Shown here piece by piece: positions 22,531 to 33,983 of a DNA stretch of 64,000 nt. The DNA lies in the NCBI RefSeq assembly GCF_042453785.1, contig NC_091665.1, positions 6,087,501 to 6,151,500 on the forward strand, written 5' to 3'. The stretch is from Malus domestica (Eukaryota > Streptophyta > Magnoliopsida > Rosales > Rosaceae). The notes under the pieces are model-generated. The model was not told where the DNA came from and ran no database searches. It saw nothing but the letters and a program-made list of their open reading frames with translations. How positions within the stretch are numbered: the stretch's first letter is position 1; every line of letters starts with the position of its first letter. Both the position numbers and the translations under genes were made by a program.

Positions 22531-23525
22531 GAGCAAGTCCACTCCTAAAGACTTTGTGCCAGCACCCATCCTATTTATCCACTTCAGTGAACGATAACAT
22601 ATTACAATGAACAGTAATAGGCCAATGCATCTCTACCCCTAAAAAAATGCGCTGGCACTCAGTGAAAAAATGCGTTGGCACAAACGATCTTCACCCCTAC
22701 AAAATGCGCTGGCACCCAGCCCATTTAAAATATTTTTAAATTTTTTCTAAAAGAATATAAAAAATAGTTTTAATTTCGGATAGGATTTTTAACCAATCTC
22801 GTCACGCCACATGACATCTTCAATGAGCTTCCACGAAGACATTTTTTTTCTCTTAAAGTGTAGAAAATATTGAAATACAGATGGTATAGAAAGTGTAGAA
22901 AATATTGAAATGTGGTGAAAGGTAGAAGATGATGGTTAGGTATTTATAGAAAGAAAAAAAACTTTTTTAAAATTTTACTGTATTTTTTTATAAAAAAATC
23001 TGTATTTTTTTATATTTTTTTAATTAATTTTAATGTAGTTAATTAATCTGGACCGTTGGATTTGAAAAATATTCATATCCAAGAGCCCAGGATCTACCAC
23101 GTGGCCAACGGTCATAAATCTGACCGTTGGACCCTTTTTTTTTGGGGGGGGGGATAAAACATGGATTGTTGATCTATGATCGAACGATCCAGTTTAAAAG
23201 TAAAATTTAAAATTTTGTTACCGTTGAAAATCTAACGGTCTAGAAAAACTAGCGTTGGAAATCCAATGATTCTAAGCGAGCCACGTTGCTGCAACACAAG
23301 TGGGCTGACAGCACCTGCCGGCTTGTCTCCTACTCGCTGCCAAGCGCGCGTGCAGTCCATGCTCCAGCCAAATAAGGCGGCTCTTGGGTCTGTCAAAAAA
23401 TGGCTGGTTTGTTGACTGGCATGAGTTGTGTGCTAGGCAGCCCGACGAGCTGGAGTGAATTCCCTGAGCCTCAGCTTGTTATTTGGACAGGATGCTGGGC
23501 AAAAACCACTCTGGTGGACTTGCTC
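22531..23525. mobile_element. 995-bp non-autonomous TIR element upstream of RH39
   Basis: Inverted ends GAGCAAGTCCAC and GTGGACTTGCTC flank about 1 kb of non-coding DNA. The trinucleotide TCA precedes (22528-22530) and follows (23526-23528) the element, a 3-bp duplication as in PIF/Harbinger elements. Inside are repeated AAAATGCGCTGGCAC words and several CGTTGGA words. It begins 326 bases upstream of the RH39 ATG, so it may bound or alter that promoter. Confidence 0.65.
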
Positions 23526-24342
23526 TCATGAATCAAAACCTTGGACCGTATTCCACAACACGAGAATATATATAAGGGACTTCTTATTCCGACTCCCAAA
23601 AAGTCATCCTAAACTCTGGTGAACCTACATACTCGCTGAACCGCTTCCCAAATCTAACTCCATACATTTTCACCCAAAAAAAAATTTGTACAACATGTTA
23701 AATTCAAGTTGTAGCTCTATACATAACATTACCTTTTGCCAAATCTTTGACAGGTTACTCATTCAACTAGACTGGTATTAAAGAATTCCAAGCCATTGCA
23801 CATTAAGATCCACCTCCTGTACATCATATGAAAAGTTTTGACGGAAAATCCAATTGATTCTTAAAAAAGCACTTAATTAAAGTACTACTTGAAGAAGCAC
23901 CAAGTACTTGCTTCTCCAAAAAGCACTTGAAAATTGTTATCCATAAGTGCATTTGATTGTGTTCTATTGATCGCTGACAAAACACAGATAATCAAAGCCG
24001 CTTCTAACAACCTTTGGCAGCTCAAAACAGAAGCTGTCAATCCAATGTTCTTGTGCGGATGTTGCAGACCGCAATATGTTTTATTCAGGCTGAACGAATC
24101 AATCCAAACAAACAATCCACTATGCATTCAAAATGATAATCACATCCTGGGAATTAAACCCTTGCGTATCGGTATCTTTGTTCTGCTTGTGTCGTTTGCA
24201 CTCGAACCTCTGTGTTATGTTACTGCCGAAGTTGTTGCTCCGCATTGCAGTCGAACCTCTGTTTTATTCAGGCTGAAATGTTTCAAGGAAGATCCAGTTT
24301 TGAAGGGTATACTTATTCCCCTTCATGCTTGTTTTAATGCAC
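23526..24342. other. intergenic, with fragment similar to 26340-26420
   Basis: No intact gene. Around 24180-24240 the sequence (TTTGCACTCGAACC, GTTACTGCCGAAGTTGTTG) resembles 26350-26415 (TCTGCACTCGGACC, GTTACTGCCGGAGTCGAAG). A piece of the pseudogene at 26110-26515 is therefore duplicated here, with the LINE fragment between the two copies. Confidence 0.5.
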
Positions 24343-25610
24343 AATTTTCTTTTCTTTTCTTTTTTTTTTTTTAGGAAAACCTCGACGATACGAGGGTAAT
24401 TTTATTCATAACGAAAAAAACAAGTTATACTTAGTCAGGGGGGGACATAAACCTTACCCCTCCAAAAAACAAAGACAACAAAAGGAATACACTAGAAAGA
24501 AGGGGGGACATAAACCTTACCCTTATAGAAACAAAAAATGAGAATGAAACAAAGAAAAGAGGGGGAGACATGAAACCTAACCCCTCTAGAACCAAACATG
24601 AAGGTCTAAACCTGCAAAACAAGTCAAACAACACCATAAAGATAGGAGAAAAAAAAAGTAAGACAAATATGGATGCCGACATGCACATTAATTTGAGAAG
24701 CGGTAACCAGGCAAGCCAATATAGTTAGAAAATAGAGTAGCACGAACCGCCATCGGAGGAGAATCATGCCATGTTAAAGATGGAGAAGACAAACCCATGT
24801 TAGCAAAATTGTCCGCAACAAGATTTCCTTCTTGATATATGTGAAATGCGTAGAAAATCATTTTCCGAATGCGATCCAAACAAATAGACCATTGCGTATG
24901 AAGAGGCCAAGGAGGATCAAAATCAGATGATTGAAGAGCAAAAATAACACTAGAACTATCACTTTCCAACCAAAGATAGTGCCAACCCCGCTGATAAGCA
25001 AACTCAATACCAATAATAATTGCTGATAACTCTGCAAAAAAAAAAAAGAGTTGCAATGACCAATCCGTTGACAGAAACCTCCGAGAAAACGACATGGCAA
25101 TTCCTAAAAACACCTCCACATGCAGCAGGACCGGGATTTCCTTTAGACAAACCATCTGTATTAAGCTTAACACAAGGAAACCAAGGAAAAGACCAAAGGA
25201 CAGGAAGAATAGTAGGTGCCTTGCGAGGGATAGGTTGGATCCCCAAAGAAGAAATGATCCGAGTGTCAAAACCCTGAGAATAACCAGGAATAAACTTCCC
25301 ACCATGAACAATCGCCGAACTGATAGACATGCAAAGACGATGAAAATAGATTGGACGACCCTCAAAAATAAATTTATTTCAAGCCTTCCAAATAGCTGAA
25401 ATAGTAGAAAGAGTCGCAAAAATCCATAGATTGTGCAATTGTTTGGAAAATGGCTTACAAACATATACATCCCAAAAAGCAACCAAAGAATCCGGAAGTG
25501 GTAAAGATGTACCAAATTGACATGCTAACCACCTCCAAAGTTGCCTAGATATCCGACATTCAAAGAAAAGATGAGCAGTAGATTCTTCAGAATTATGAGT
25601 TGATACTGCA
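24343..25610 (-). mobile_element. 5'-truncated LINE tail with RNase H domain
   Basis: The A-tail appears as a T-run (about 24358-24372) at the left. Reading leftwards from 25610 there is a zf-RVT-like end (STHNSEESTAHLFFECRIS and QLWRWLACQF), then an RNase H domain: VKLNTDGLSKGNPGPAACGG in one frame, then ELSAIIIGIEFAYQRGW, LWLESDSSSVIFALQ and EGNLVADNFANMG in a second frame. The switch lies in an A/T-run near 25040, so the domain is frameshifted. Short GGGGGACATAAACCTTACCCCT-like units repeat in the 3' region (24440-24600). This is a dead copy of a different LINE from the one at 6830. Confidence 0.8.
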
Positions 25611-25615
25611 CAAGT

Positions 25616-25750
25616 ATTACGTTAAAAATTAATTATTATATAAAAGTGATGATGCAAAGTGATTCTGCACACTTATGTTGAACACGTATTACGTTAAGAA
25701 TTAATGTTTATATAAACTGATGCTGCACACGTATTACGTTAAAAAATATA
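25616..25750. repeat. short tandem repeat, about 50-65 bp period
   Basis: Three imperfect units share CACGTATTACGTTAARAATTAAT (first copy CACAAGTATTACG), each followed by ATATAAA and a GATGCTGCACAC-like spacer. The sequence is AT-rich and non-coding. The array lies at the 5' end of the LINE fragment. Confidence 0.6.
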
Positions 25751-26109
25751 TTTCTCATTAATGGTTACAAACGTTGGCTAGATATATTTCTCATACATAT
25801 CATGTAAATTCACATGTTATAAAAATTCTAAAATCTGCCAAAAGACCACCCACCTATCGCCATATGCTTTTATTCCTTGTCATAACCACGCTCATACACT
25901 AGAAAATGATAATTTTACAAAAGATTCCACACCTATAGCCAATTGCTTTAAGTTGACAATCGATCACTTAATTGCACTTTCTCACAGAGATCAAATTGAA
26001 TTTAAAGGCACACCCATCAGTGTGTTCATGTAATTATAATATTGTACGTATGGGTTACAAATTGAATTTAATTGCACTTTTCGTTGTTATTGTTTCATAT
26101 GAACAGAGT

Positions 26110-26515
26110 GTGCAAGAAATGAGAATGTTATTAACGTGTGTCCTGAGTATCAAGTCATTGAACATGAAGAGTTTTGGGATTTATCAGCTTCCTCAGCCAT
26201 TGCGAAAGCATATTTCTGGACATCACGCCGCCTTTATGCTACAATCGAGGGTGGAAAAGACTTGGTTGATCTTGCTAAAACCATTTCCAGCAAGTTCCCT
26301 AGAGAAAAACAGAACATGGAAATTTATCCTGACCCTTCCGGTGATCCATGTGTTTTTGTCATCTGCACTCGGACCCCCGTGTTTTTGTTACTGCCGGAGT
26401 CGAAGTTGTCGGGGGTTGTGTTGTTCATGCATCTGAACTTACACTGGACCAAGTTGGTGATTGCTACATAAAATTTTATCATCTTGATACCACTCCTCCG
26501 GGCGGAGTTCTCTGA
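26110..26515 (+). pseudogene. gene fragment of unrecognised family
   Basis: Reads CPEYQVIEHEEFWDLSASSA, then IAKAYFWTSRRLYATIEGGK, VDLAKTISSKFPREKQNMEI and YPDPSGDPCVFVICTRTPVF in one frame. Around 26390 a frame change is needed to continue as ELTLDQVGDCYIKFYHLDTT and then PPGGVL with a stop near 26515. The amino-acid usage looks like a real former protein, but I do not recognise the family. No start, introns or upstream exons could be placed. A partial second copy is present near 24180. Confidence 0.45.
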
Positions 26516-26961
26516 ATTTAACATAAATTCTTCCTACCCTCTGTTTTCTCAATTCCTTATTTCTTATCTGCATTCTCAAAAGATCTACACCAGCAGAACA
26601 GTTCCAAGAAAGCATCTTGCATGCTAAGAGAAAACAAGAAACCGGTCTTCACATCACGATACCACAACATTAAAGGTTAGGAAGAAAAAGAAAATGACAG
26701 TGCGGAATTAATCGATGCACACATATGCAGTCTAAAATGGTGAAATATATATTCAGTAAACGTGCTCGTGTATTTGAACCAGCTAAACTTTGTTCAAGCA
26801 TCGCATATTTTCAGTAAGCGTGCCCATGTATTGAACCAGCTACACTCTGTTCAAACATTGTATGAAGTACATGCTCGAAAGTGACACCAATCATCTCCAT
26901 ATCTGATCACTTCCTAAACTACGAGTAAATTACTTTCCCCATCGTGGCAGCTAAAATCAAA

Positions 26962-28422
26962 TCACTTATACAGCTCCGGCTTCAAAACACCTATGTATGG
27001 TAAGTTCCTGTAACGTTCAGCAAAGTCCATTCCATAGCCCACAACAAAGTAATCTGGACACTGCAGAGACAAATAAACAGACAAGTTTGATAGCGTATAA
27101 ATGAATTTCCAAAGCTCAAAAAACTTTAGACTTACAGGACAAGAAACAATACAAAACGTTTATCTGTAATACTCAGGCATACAAGTCCAACACTTGCGAA
27201 GAACGCATTACTTCAAATCAAGTTCATATTCAGAGCTTCTAAGAGTTCCACATAGAAAATCAATACGATGATTCCATGACATCTCTATATAAATTCTCAG
27301 CCGTTAGATTATAGATCATCTGAGTCACCGCCACGTGATTTAAGGGATGAAAAACATGTCTGGATTCAAGTACTTAATTTGAGAATATCCTACACACACG
27401 AGTAAAGTTCTCATGGGAAGCAGTCTCGCAAGTCGCAACATATAACATTACTCCATATAACATACATATACCCAAAATGGGTAATGATTCTGTAACTTTT
27501 CTATGATAACAGCCTTGACCAGCTTAGGACCTGGAACCAATAAAGGCCGGGTAGGGGCGATCGACCCCACAAGGCATTTTTGTTAGCTATTCCTCTTCAT
27601 TCGCATTTGTATACAATGCATTTTCTAAATCATGTATCGAAGATTGATTGTATAAAGAATGTACACAATTTTCGCGCAAACGCATTAAGCAGTCCAAATA
27701 ATTATCCATCGAAAGAAGACCGAATCAATCAAGCATCAAATGCGGGGTTCCTCTAAACAGCTTTCAGAGTAATATATCTTTGTTTGCAACAGATTCAATG
27801 CAGCTAAAGACTAAAAATGGGGAAGAAGAAACGGATTTGACCTCGAAACCGCGGTAGAATTTTCCCTTGCTGAGAAGCTGAAAATCAACCTTCCGTCTCG
27901 ATGGTTTATCCAGAAATGTGCAGACCGACACAGACGAAGCACCTTTCGATTCCATGTGCGCAATCAGATGCGCGATTGTAGTCCCCGTATCCACAATGTC
28001 CTCAACCTAAAACACACAGGAAACGGCGTCGCATTTAAGAACAACATGAAGTTTCAATTACAACTGTGGATAGAGTTGCAGTCTTGCAGATAATAGGTTA
28101 AGGAAGGAGGGCGTACCAGGACGACGTGGCGGCCGGTGACGTCGAGCTTCAAGTCGAAGGAGATCGTGGGGAAGCCATTGGACTGGGTCCCGGAGCCGTA
28201 GGATTCGGCGCGGATGAAGTCGACGGTGACGGGGAGGGGGATTTGGCGGGCCAAGTCGGCGAGGAAGAGAAAGGCGCCGGTGGCGACGCCTACGAGGGCA
28301 GGGGCAGGGGGTTCGGAGAAGGGGGAGAGATCGGCGGAGATCTGGGCGGCGAGGTCGAAGACACGGGTGGCGATTTGGTCCGGAGTCCAGAGGACCCTCT
28401 CTATGTGAGAGTCCAAGGACAT
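26962..28422 (-). CDS. HGPT: hypoxanthine-guanine phosphoribosyltransferase
   Basis: Three exons on the minus strand: 28117-28422, 27842-28006 and 26962-27060, with GT..AG borders, giving 188 residues. This matches the usual length of the short plant/bacterial-type enzyme. The protein transfers phosphoribose from PRPP to hypoxanthine or guanine (purine salvage, probably cytosolic). The PRPP loop [13 protein letters not shown] spans the first splice junction (near 100-112). [10 protein letters not shown] (near 75) is the flexible-loop region, and the C-terminal block [20 protein letters not shown] is family-typical. ATG 28420-28422 is the first in frame; an upstream TTG at 28434 is not a plausible start. 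A tandem 31-bp repeat and a 15-kb transposon block begin only about 20-70 bases upstream of the ATG. Confidence 0.93.
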
Positions 28423-28490
28423 GGAAGTGGGCAACGGGTTTTTGGGAAGGAATTAGGTTCTAATAGGGTTTTGGAAAGGAATTTTATGTA

Positions 28491-28638
28491 AGAAACTAAT
28501 GAAAATGACTTGAAAACTTTGAGTTTTAACGATAAGGATAAAATAAAGGGTAAAGTGAATAGTATTATGATTGACTTTTTAATGCAAAAATGTGGTTTTT
28601 CGTTAAAGTGAACAGTACCGGGAGCTTTTCGTTAAACT
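28491..28638. repeat. MULE-type MITE (family A), copy 1
   Basis: Same sequence family as 37294-37450 (inverted) and 58324-58475: AAACTAATGAAAATGACTTG at one end and GTGAACAGTACCGGG...TTAAA at the other, with AAAGTGAATAGTA in the middle. The copy abuts the Helitron 5' end, and its own target duplication is not clear. Confidence 0.75.
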
Positions 28639-28899
28639 TCTTTTTATATATACTAAAACCCAAACGGGTGTAATACTGTTGATGAACAGTGAAAGTAACA
28701 GTGTTTTTCCGTTTTTGCCCTTCTATTCCTTTGTGTTATGATTTTTTTGGACCATTTTATCCTTCCACCAACACTATGCGCCCGGACATGCTCTTATTCC
28801 TTTTGGGCACGTTTGTTTGACAGGATTCGCTGGGACTGGACTGGACTAGACTATAGTCCAGTGTTTGGTGGGTACCGGGATTAGCTTTAATGAGCTTAG

Positions 28900-29120
28900 G
28901 TGGGATTCGCTAGGACTAAGGGGGGGCTTAGCCGTTCTTCACGAGGGATCCCAAATTCGGGCGGACTCGTAAGCCAGAGAAACCGCGTCTTCCCACATCT
29001 CACATCCCACATCGTCCTCATCTCTGCGTCTGCCCTCGTCGTCGTCCTTGCCGTGCTCCCACATCGTCCTCACGCTCATCGTCGTCCTTGCATCTGGTCG
29101 CTGTCATCTGCCTCTAGTCG
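28900..29120 (+). promoter_or_regulatory. putative non-coding first exon of the Harbinger transposase gene
   Basis: A 220-base GC-rich patch with repeated CCCACATCGTCCTC and CTCGTCGTCGTCC words ends at CTAGTCG|GTAAGC, a good splice donor. A matching acceptor, TTGGTTGCAG, lies at 32295-32304, just after the satellite, followed by a 49-base exon ending CATTACAG|GTGTCC. The model is inferred from splice consensus only. Confidence 0.4.
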
Positions 29121-29331
29121 GTAAGCTTCGAATCTTGGATTTTTTTTCGTCGATTTGTGTGGATTTGTTTGTGATATTAACTGAGGTTTATTTGATTTTG
29201 TTGTTTTGGGTTTGAGAAATTCATAATATACAAGTGGATTTGCAATTGAACAAATTAGGGTTTTGTTATTTAGGTGAAATTGAGATTAGAATTTGGGGTT
29301 TTCATAAGATGAAATTGAGATTAGTCTCAGG

Positions 29332-32242
29332 TGTGTGCTCTCTGTGTGTGTGTTTGTGTGTACCGAAAAAAATTTGTCTGTGTGTTTGTGTGTGTGTGAG
29401 TGTGTTTGTGTGTGTGTGTGTGTATGTAATCTGTGTAACCTGTGTAATATCTGTGTGTGTGTGAGTTGTGTGTGTAAAATGTGTGTGTAATCTATCCGTG
29501 TGTGTGTGTGTGTAACCTGTGTTATTTGCAGTGTGTGTGTGTGAGTTGTGTGTGTAAAATGTGTGTGTAATATGTCCGTGTGTGTGTGTAATCTGTTTTT
29601 GTGTGTATGTGTGTGAGTTGTGTGTGTAAAATGTGTGTGTGAGTGTGAGTGTGAGTGTAAGTGTTTGTGTGTGTGTGTGTGTTTGTGTGTGAGTGTGAGT
29701 GTAAGTGTGAGTGTGAGTGTAAGTGTGAGTGTGAGTGTGTGTGAGTGTGAGTGTGTGTGCAGTGTGTGTGTGTATGCAGTGTGTGTGTGTGTGTGCAGTG
29801 TGTGTGTGTGTGTGCAGTGTGTGTGTGAGTGTGTATGCAGTGTGTGTGTGTCTATGCAGTGTGTGCAGTGTGTGTGTGTCTATGCAATGTGTGCAGTGTG
29901 TGTGTGTGGGCGCAGTGTGTGTGTGTGTGTGTATGTATGCAGTATGTATGCAGTGTGTGTGTGTGTGCAGTGTGTGTGTGTGTGTGCAGTGTGTGTGTAT
30001 GCAAGTATGTATGCAGTGTGTGTGTGTGAGTATAAAAACAGAGTGTGTGTGTGAGGGTAAGAGTGTGTTGCACTCTGTCCCCGTGTGTGTGTGTGTCACT
30101 GTGTTCAGTGTGTGAGTGTGAGTGTGTGTGAGTGTGAGTGTGTGTGCAGTGTGTGTGTGTATGTAGTGTGTGTGTGTGTGCAGTTTGTGTGTGTGTGCAG
30201 TTTGTGTGTGTATGCAGTGTGTGTGTGTGCAGTTTGTGTGTGTGTGCAATTTGTGTGTGTATGCAGTGTGTGTGTGCAGTTTGTGTGTGTGTGTATGTGT
30301 GTGTCCAGTGTGTGTGTGTGTGTGACTGTGTTCAGTGTGTGAGTGTGAGTGTGTGTGCAGTGTGTGTGTGTGTATGCAGTGTGTGTGTGTGCAGTTTGTG
30401 TGTGTGTGTGTATGTATGTAGTATGTATGCAGTGTGTGTGTGTATGTATGCAGTATGTATGCAGTGTGTGTGTAAGTGTGAGTGTGAGTGTGAGTGTGAG
30501 TGTGAGTGTAAGTGTAAGTGTGCAGTGTGTGTGTGTGTGTTTGTGTGTGAGTGTGAGTGTGTGTGTGTTTGTGTGTGAGTGTGAGTGTGAGTGTGAGTGT
30601 GTGTGAGTGTGTGTGCAGTGTGTGTGTGTATGCAGTGTGTGTGTGTGTGTGTGTGCAGTGTGTGTGTGAGTGTGTATGCAGTTTGTGTGTGTGTGTGCAG
30701 TGTGTGTGTGAGTGTGTATGCAGTGTGTGTGTGTCTATGCAGTGTGTGCAATGTGTGTGTGTCTATGCAGTGTGTGCAGTGTGTGTGTGTGTGCGCAGTG
30801 TGTGTGTGTGTGTGTATGTATGCAGTATGTATGCAGTGTGTGTGTGTGTGTGCAGTGTGTGTGTGTGTGCAGTGTGTGTGTGTGTGTGTATGTATGCAGT
30901 ATGTATGCAGTGTGTGTGTGTGTGTGCAGTGTGTGTGTGTGTGCAGTGTGTGTGTGAGTGTGTATGCAGTTTGTGTGTGTGTGTGCAGTGTGTGTGTGAG
31001 TGTGTATGCAGTGTGTGTGTGTCTATGCAGTGTGTGCAGTGTGTGTGTGTCTATGCAGTGTGTGCAGTGTGTGTGTGTGCGCAGTGTGTGTGTGTGTATG
31101 TATGCAGTATGTATGCAGTGTGTGTGTGTGTGTGCAGTGTGTGTGTGTGCAGTGTGTGTGTGTGTGTGCAGTGTGTGTGTATGCAAGTATGTATGCAGTG
31201 TGTGTGTGTGAGTATAAAAACAGAGTGTGTGTGTGAGGGTAAGAGTGTGTTGCACTCTGTCCCCGTGTGTGTGTGTGTGTCACTGTGTTCAGTGTGTGAG
31301 TGTGAGTGTGTGTGAGTGTGAGTGTGTGTGAGTGTGAGTGTGTGTGCAGTGTGTGTGTGTATGTAGTGTGTGTGTGTGCAGTTTGTGTGTGTGTGCAGTT
31401 TGTGTGTGTATGCAGTGTGTGTGTGTGCAGTTTGTGTGTGTGTGCAATTTGTGTGTGTATGCAGTGTGTGTGTGCAGTTTGTGTGTGTGTGTATATATGC
31501 AGTGTGTGTATGTGTGTGTCCAGTGTGTGTGTGTGTGTGACTGTGTTCAGTGTGTGAGTGTGTGTGCAGTGTGTGTGTGTGTATGCAGTGTGTGCGTGTG
31601 TGTGTGCAGTGTGTGTGTGAGTGTGTATGCAGTTTGTGTGTGTGTGTGCAGTGTGTATGCAGGGTGTGTGTGTAGTGTATGCAGTGTGTGTGTAAGTGTA
31701 GTGTATGTAGTGTGTGTGTGTGTGTGCAGTGTGTGAGTGTGAGTGTGTGTGTGTGCAGTGTGTATGCAGGGTGTGTGTGTAGTGTATGCAGTGTGTGTGT
31801 AAGTGTAGTGTATGTAGTGTGTGTGTGTGTGCAGTGTGTGAGTGTGAGTGTGTGTGTGTGCAGTGTGTATGCAGGGTGTGTGTGTAGTGTATGCAGTGTG
31901 TGTGTAAGTGTAGTGTATGTAGTGTGTGTGTGTTTGTGTACTGTGTGTGCAATGTGTATACAGTGTGTGTGTTTGTGTACTGTGTATGCAGTGTGTGTGT
32001 ATGCAGGGTGTATGCAGTGTGTGTATGTATGTATGCACTGTGTGTGTACTTGCAGGGTGTGTGTGTAGTGTATGCAGTGTGTGTGTGTAGTGTATGTAGT
32101 GTGTGTAGTGTATGCAGTGTATGTAGTGTGTGTATGTATGTACTGTGTTTGCAGTGTGTATGTATGCAGTGTGTGTGTAGTGTATGCAGTGTATGTATGT
32201 ACTGTGTTTGCAGTGTGTATGTATGTACTGTGTATACAATGT
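29332..32242. repeat. 2.9-kb TG-rich satellite inside the Harbinger 5' intron
   Basis: Almost pure alternation of T and G on the plus strand, punctuated by GCAG, GAGTG, TATGCAG and TGTCC words. Higher-order structure is visible. A landmark containing GAGTATAAAAACAGAG and GTTGCACTCTGTCCCC occurs near 30028 and again near 31210, about 1.18 kb apart. Near the right end a unit of about 106 bp, marked by GCAGGGTGTGTGTGTAG, repeats at 31659, 31766 and 31871. The long open frames here (Cys-Val or His-Thr strings) are by-products of the repeat. Confidence 0.95.
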
Positions 32243-32578
32243 GAATGTTTTGTATTGTGTGGGGTTGATGCTGAATTGCAATTTGTTGTGGTTGTTGGTT
32301 GCAGAGAAGAGGAGCATAAACGGAAGGCTAAGGCTAAGGCTACTGCATTACAGGTGTCCTTTAATTTCCCTTTTCACATGCAATGCCTAGCAATGATAGC
32401 AATCCTCATACTAGTGTTCTTAGACACATGTTTATAGATGTATAAGAGTAGAACATTTTGAATATGATGCCTCGGGTTAATGAAAACTTTTTTTTTTCAA
32501 CGCCATATGTATATTTGTTGCCTCGGGTTAATGATTTAGTTAATTTGTTTTTTGTTTTTTGTTTTTGTTTGGATAGAT

Positions 32579-33961
32579 ATGGATCGAAGGAAGCTTTTAT
32601 TGATCTTATTGTTAGAGATGTCTTATTTGGAAACAATTTGTATTTGTACGATTCTTGTGGTGATGATGCTACGTGGCAAACAGAGACATGTTGAACGACC
32701 CACATTGACTAACCGTTCACTTATTAGACGAGAGATTAGTTTGTGTTATCTGAATGGTATAATAGGGAATACTGATACTGAATGTGTTAACGAATTGAGA
32801 ATGGATAGAAGGACTTTTGGCATATTATGCGACTTACTTCGTCAAGATGGGAGGGTAAAAACTGATGGTTTGGTGTCTGTAGAGGAACAGGTGTGTATGA
32901 CTTTACAAATATTAGCACATCATACTAAGAATCGTAGTGTTGGCGGTAGATTTTATAGGTCGGGAGAGACTATAAGTAGGTATTTCAATAGCGTATTGCA
33001 AGGAATTTTGCGATTACAAGGTTTCCTACTAAAAGTCCCACAGCCTGTGCCTATTGATTCTACAGATGCTAGGTGGCGATGTTTTAAGGTATGATGAGAA
33101 ATATTTTTCATTTTCCTTAAGCTTTAACTCTTCATTCCCTTTGTATAAATTAACAAAAAGTTTTTTATTTTTTATTTTTAAGAATTGCTTGGGAGCATTG
33201 GATGGAACACACATTGATGTGCATGTACCTGAAATTGACAAACCAAGATACCGAACAAGAAAGGGTCGAGTCGCAACTAATGTGTTAGGTGTGTGTTCAG
33301 GAGATATGCAGTTCATATATGTGTTTCCGGGGTGGGAGGGTTCCGCATCAGACTCTAGAGTGCTACATGATGCAATTAGTAGGCCTAATGGTTTTAAGGT
33401 ACCAGCGGGTAAGACTATTACTTAGTCTCAACTTTCTAAGTTAGGTTTAGTTCTGTTTGTCAACTACAAAACACTAATAAGGTCTGTTTTTTTTTTTCAT
33501 TAGGTTGTTATTACCTTGTAGATGGTGGTTATACAAATGGTGAAGGATTCCTTGCACCCTATAGAGGAATACCTTATCATTTATCTGAATGGGAGGGACG
33601 AACACCTTCTAATAAGGAAGAATATTTTAACATGAAGCATTCTAAGGCAAGGAATGTAATTGAACGCTGTTTTGGCTTGCTAAAAGGAAGGTGGTCGATA
33701 CTAAGGAGTCCATCTTTCTATCCGATAAGGACACAAGGTCGAATAATTACCGCTTGTTGCCTACTACACAATCTTATTAGGCAAGAGATGTCAGTAGATC
33801 CAATGGAGAATTTGCCAATAATAGAAGATGGACAAAATACAGAAGAAGGTGAATATGTTGGTAGTGTTCAATCATCGGACCAGTGGACTGCAATGAGGAA
33901 TGATATGGCTGAGGAAATGTATAATGAGTGGAGAGCAATTAGGAACCAGCAACCGAACTAG
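32579..33961 (+). CDS. PIF/Harbinger DDE transposase
   Basis: Three exons, 32579-33088, 33183-33408 and 33504-33961, giving 397 residues with joined phases and no stops. This is a normal length for plant PIF transposases. N-terminal part: a helical region with [19 protein letters not shown] and [20 protein letters not shown], then [15 protein letters not shown] (helix-turn-helix-like). Catalytic triad: first Asp in LGALDGTHI, second Asp in [20 protein letters not shown], Glu in [17 protein letters not shown]. The enzyme cuts the element's inverted repeats and inserts it at 3-bp targets, normally together with the Myb-like partner encoded downstream. A candidate ATG is at 32579; an upstream spliced leader is likely. 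All catalytic residues are present, so the protein may be active. Confidence 0.9.
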
Positions 33962-33983
33962 CTATATGTTTTAATGATAACAT

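Noticed and set aside
28126-28491. Gly/Glu-rich plus-strand frame over the HPRT first exon
   Set aside because: Antisense of the conserved first exon; composition reflects GC-rich codons on the other strand.
29332-32242. Repeat array considered as CRISPR-like
   Set aside because: No constant repeat with unique spacers; it is a low-complexity satellite in a plant transposon.
29302-32317. Many long overlapping frames on both strands encoding Cys-Val or His-Thr strings
   Set aside because: They arise automatically because TG repeats contain no stop codons in several frames. No start context, domain or varied composition supports a protein.
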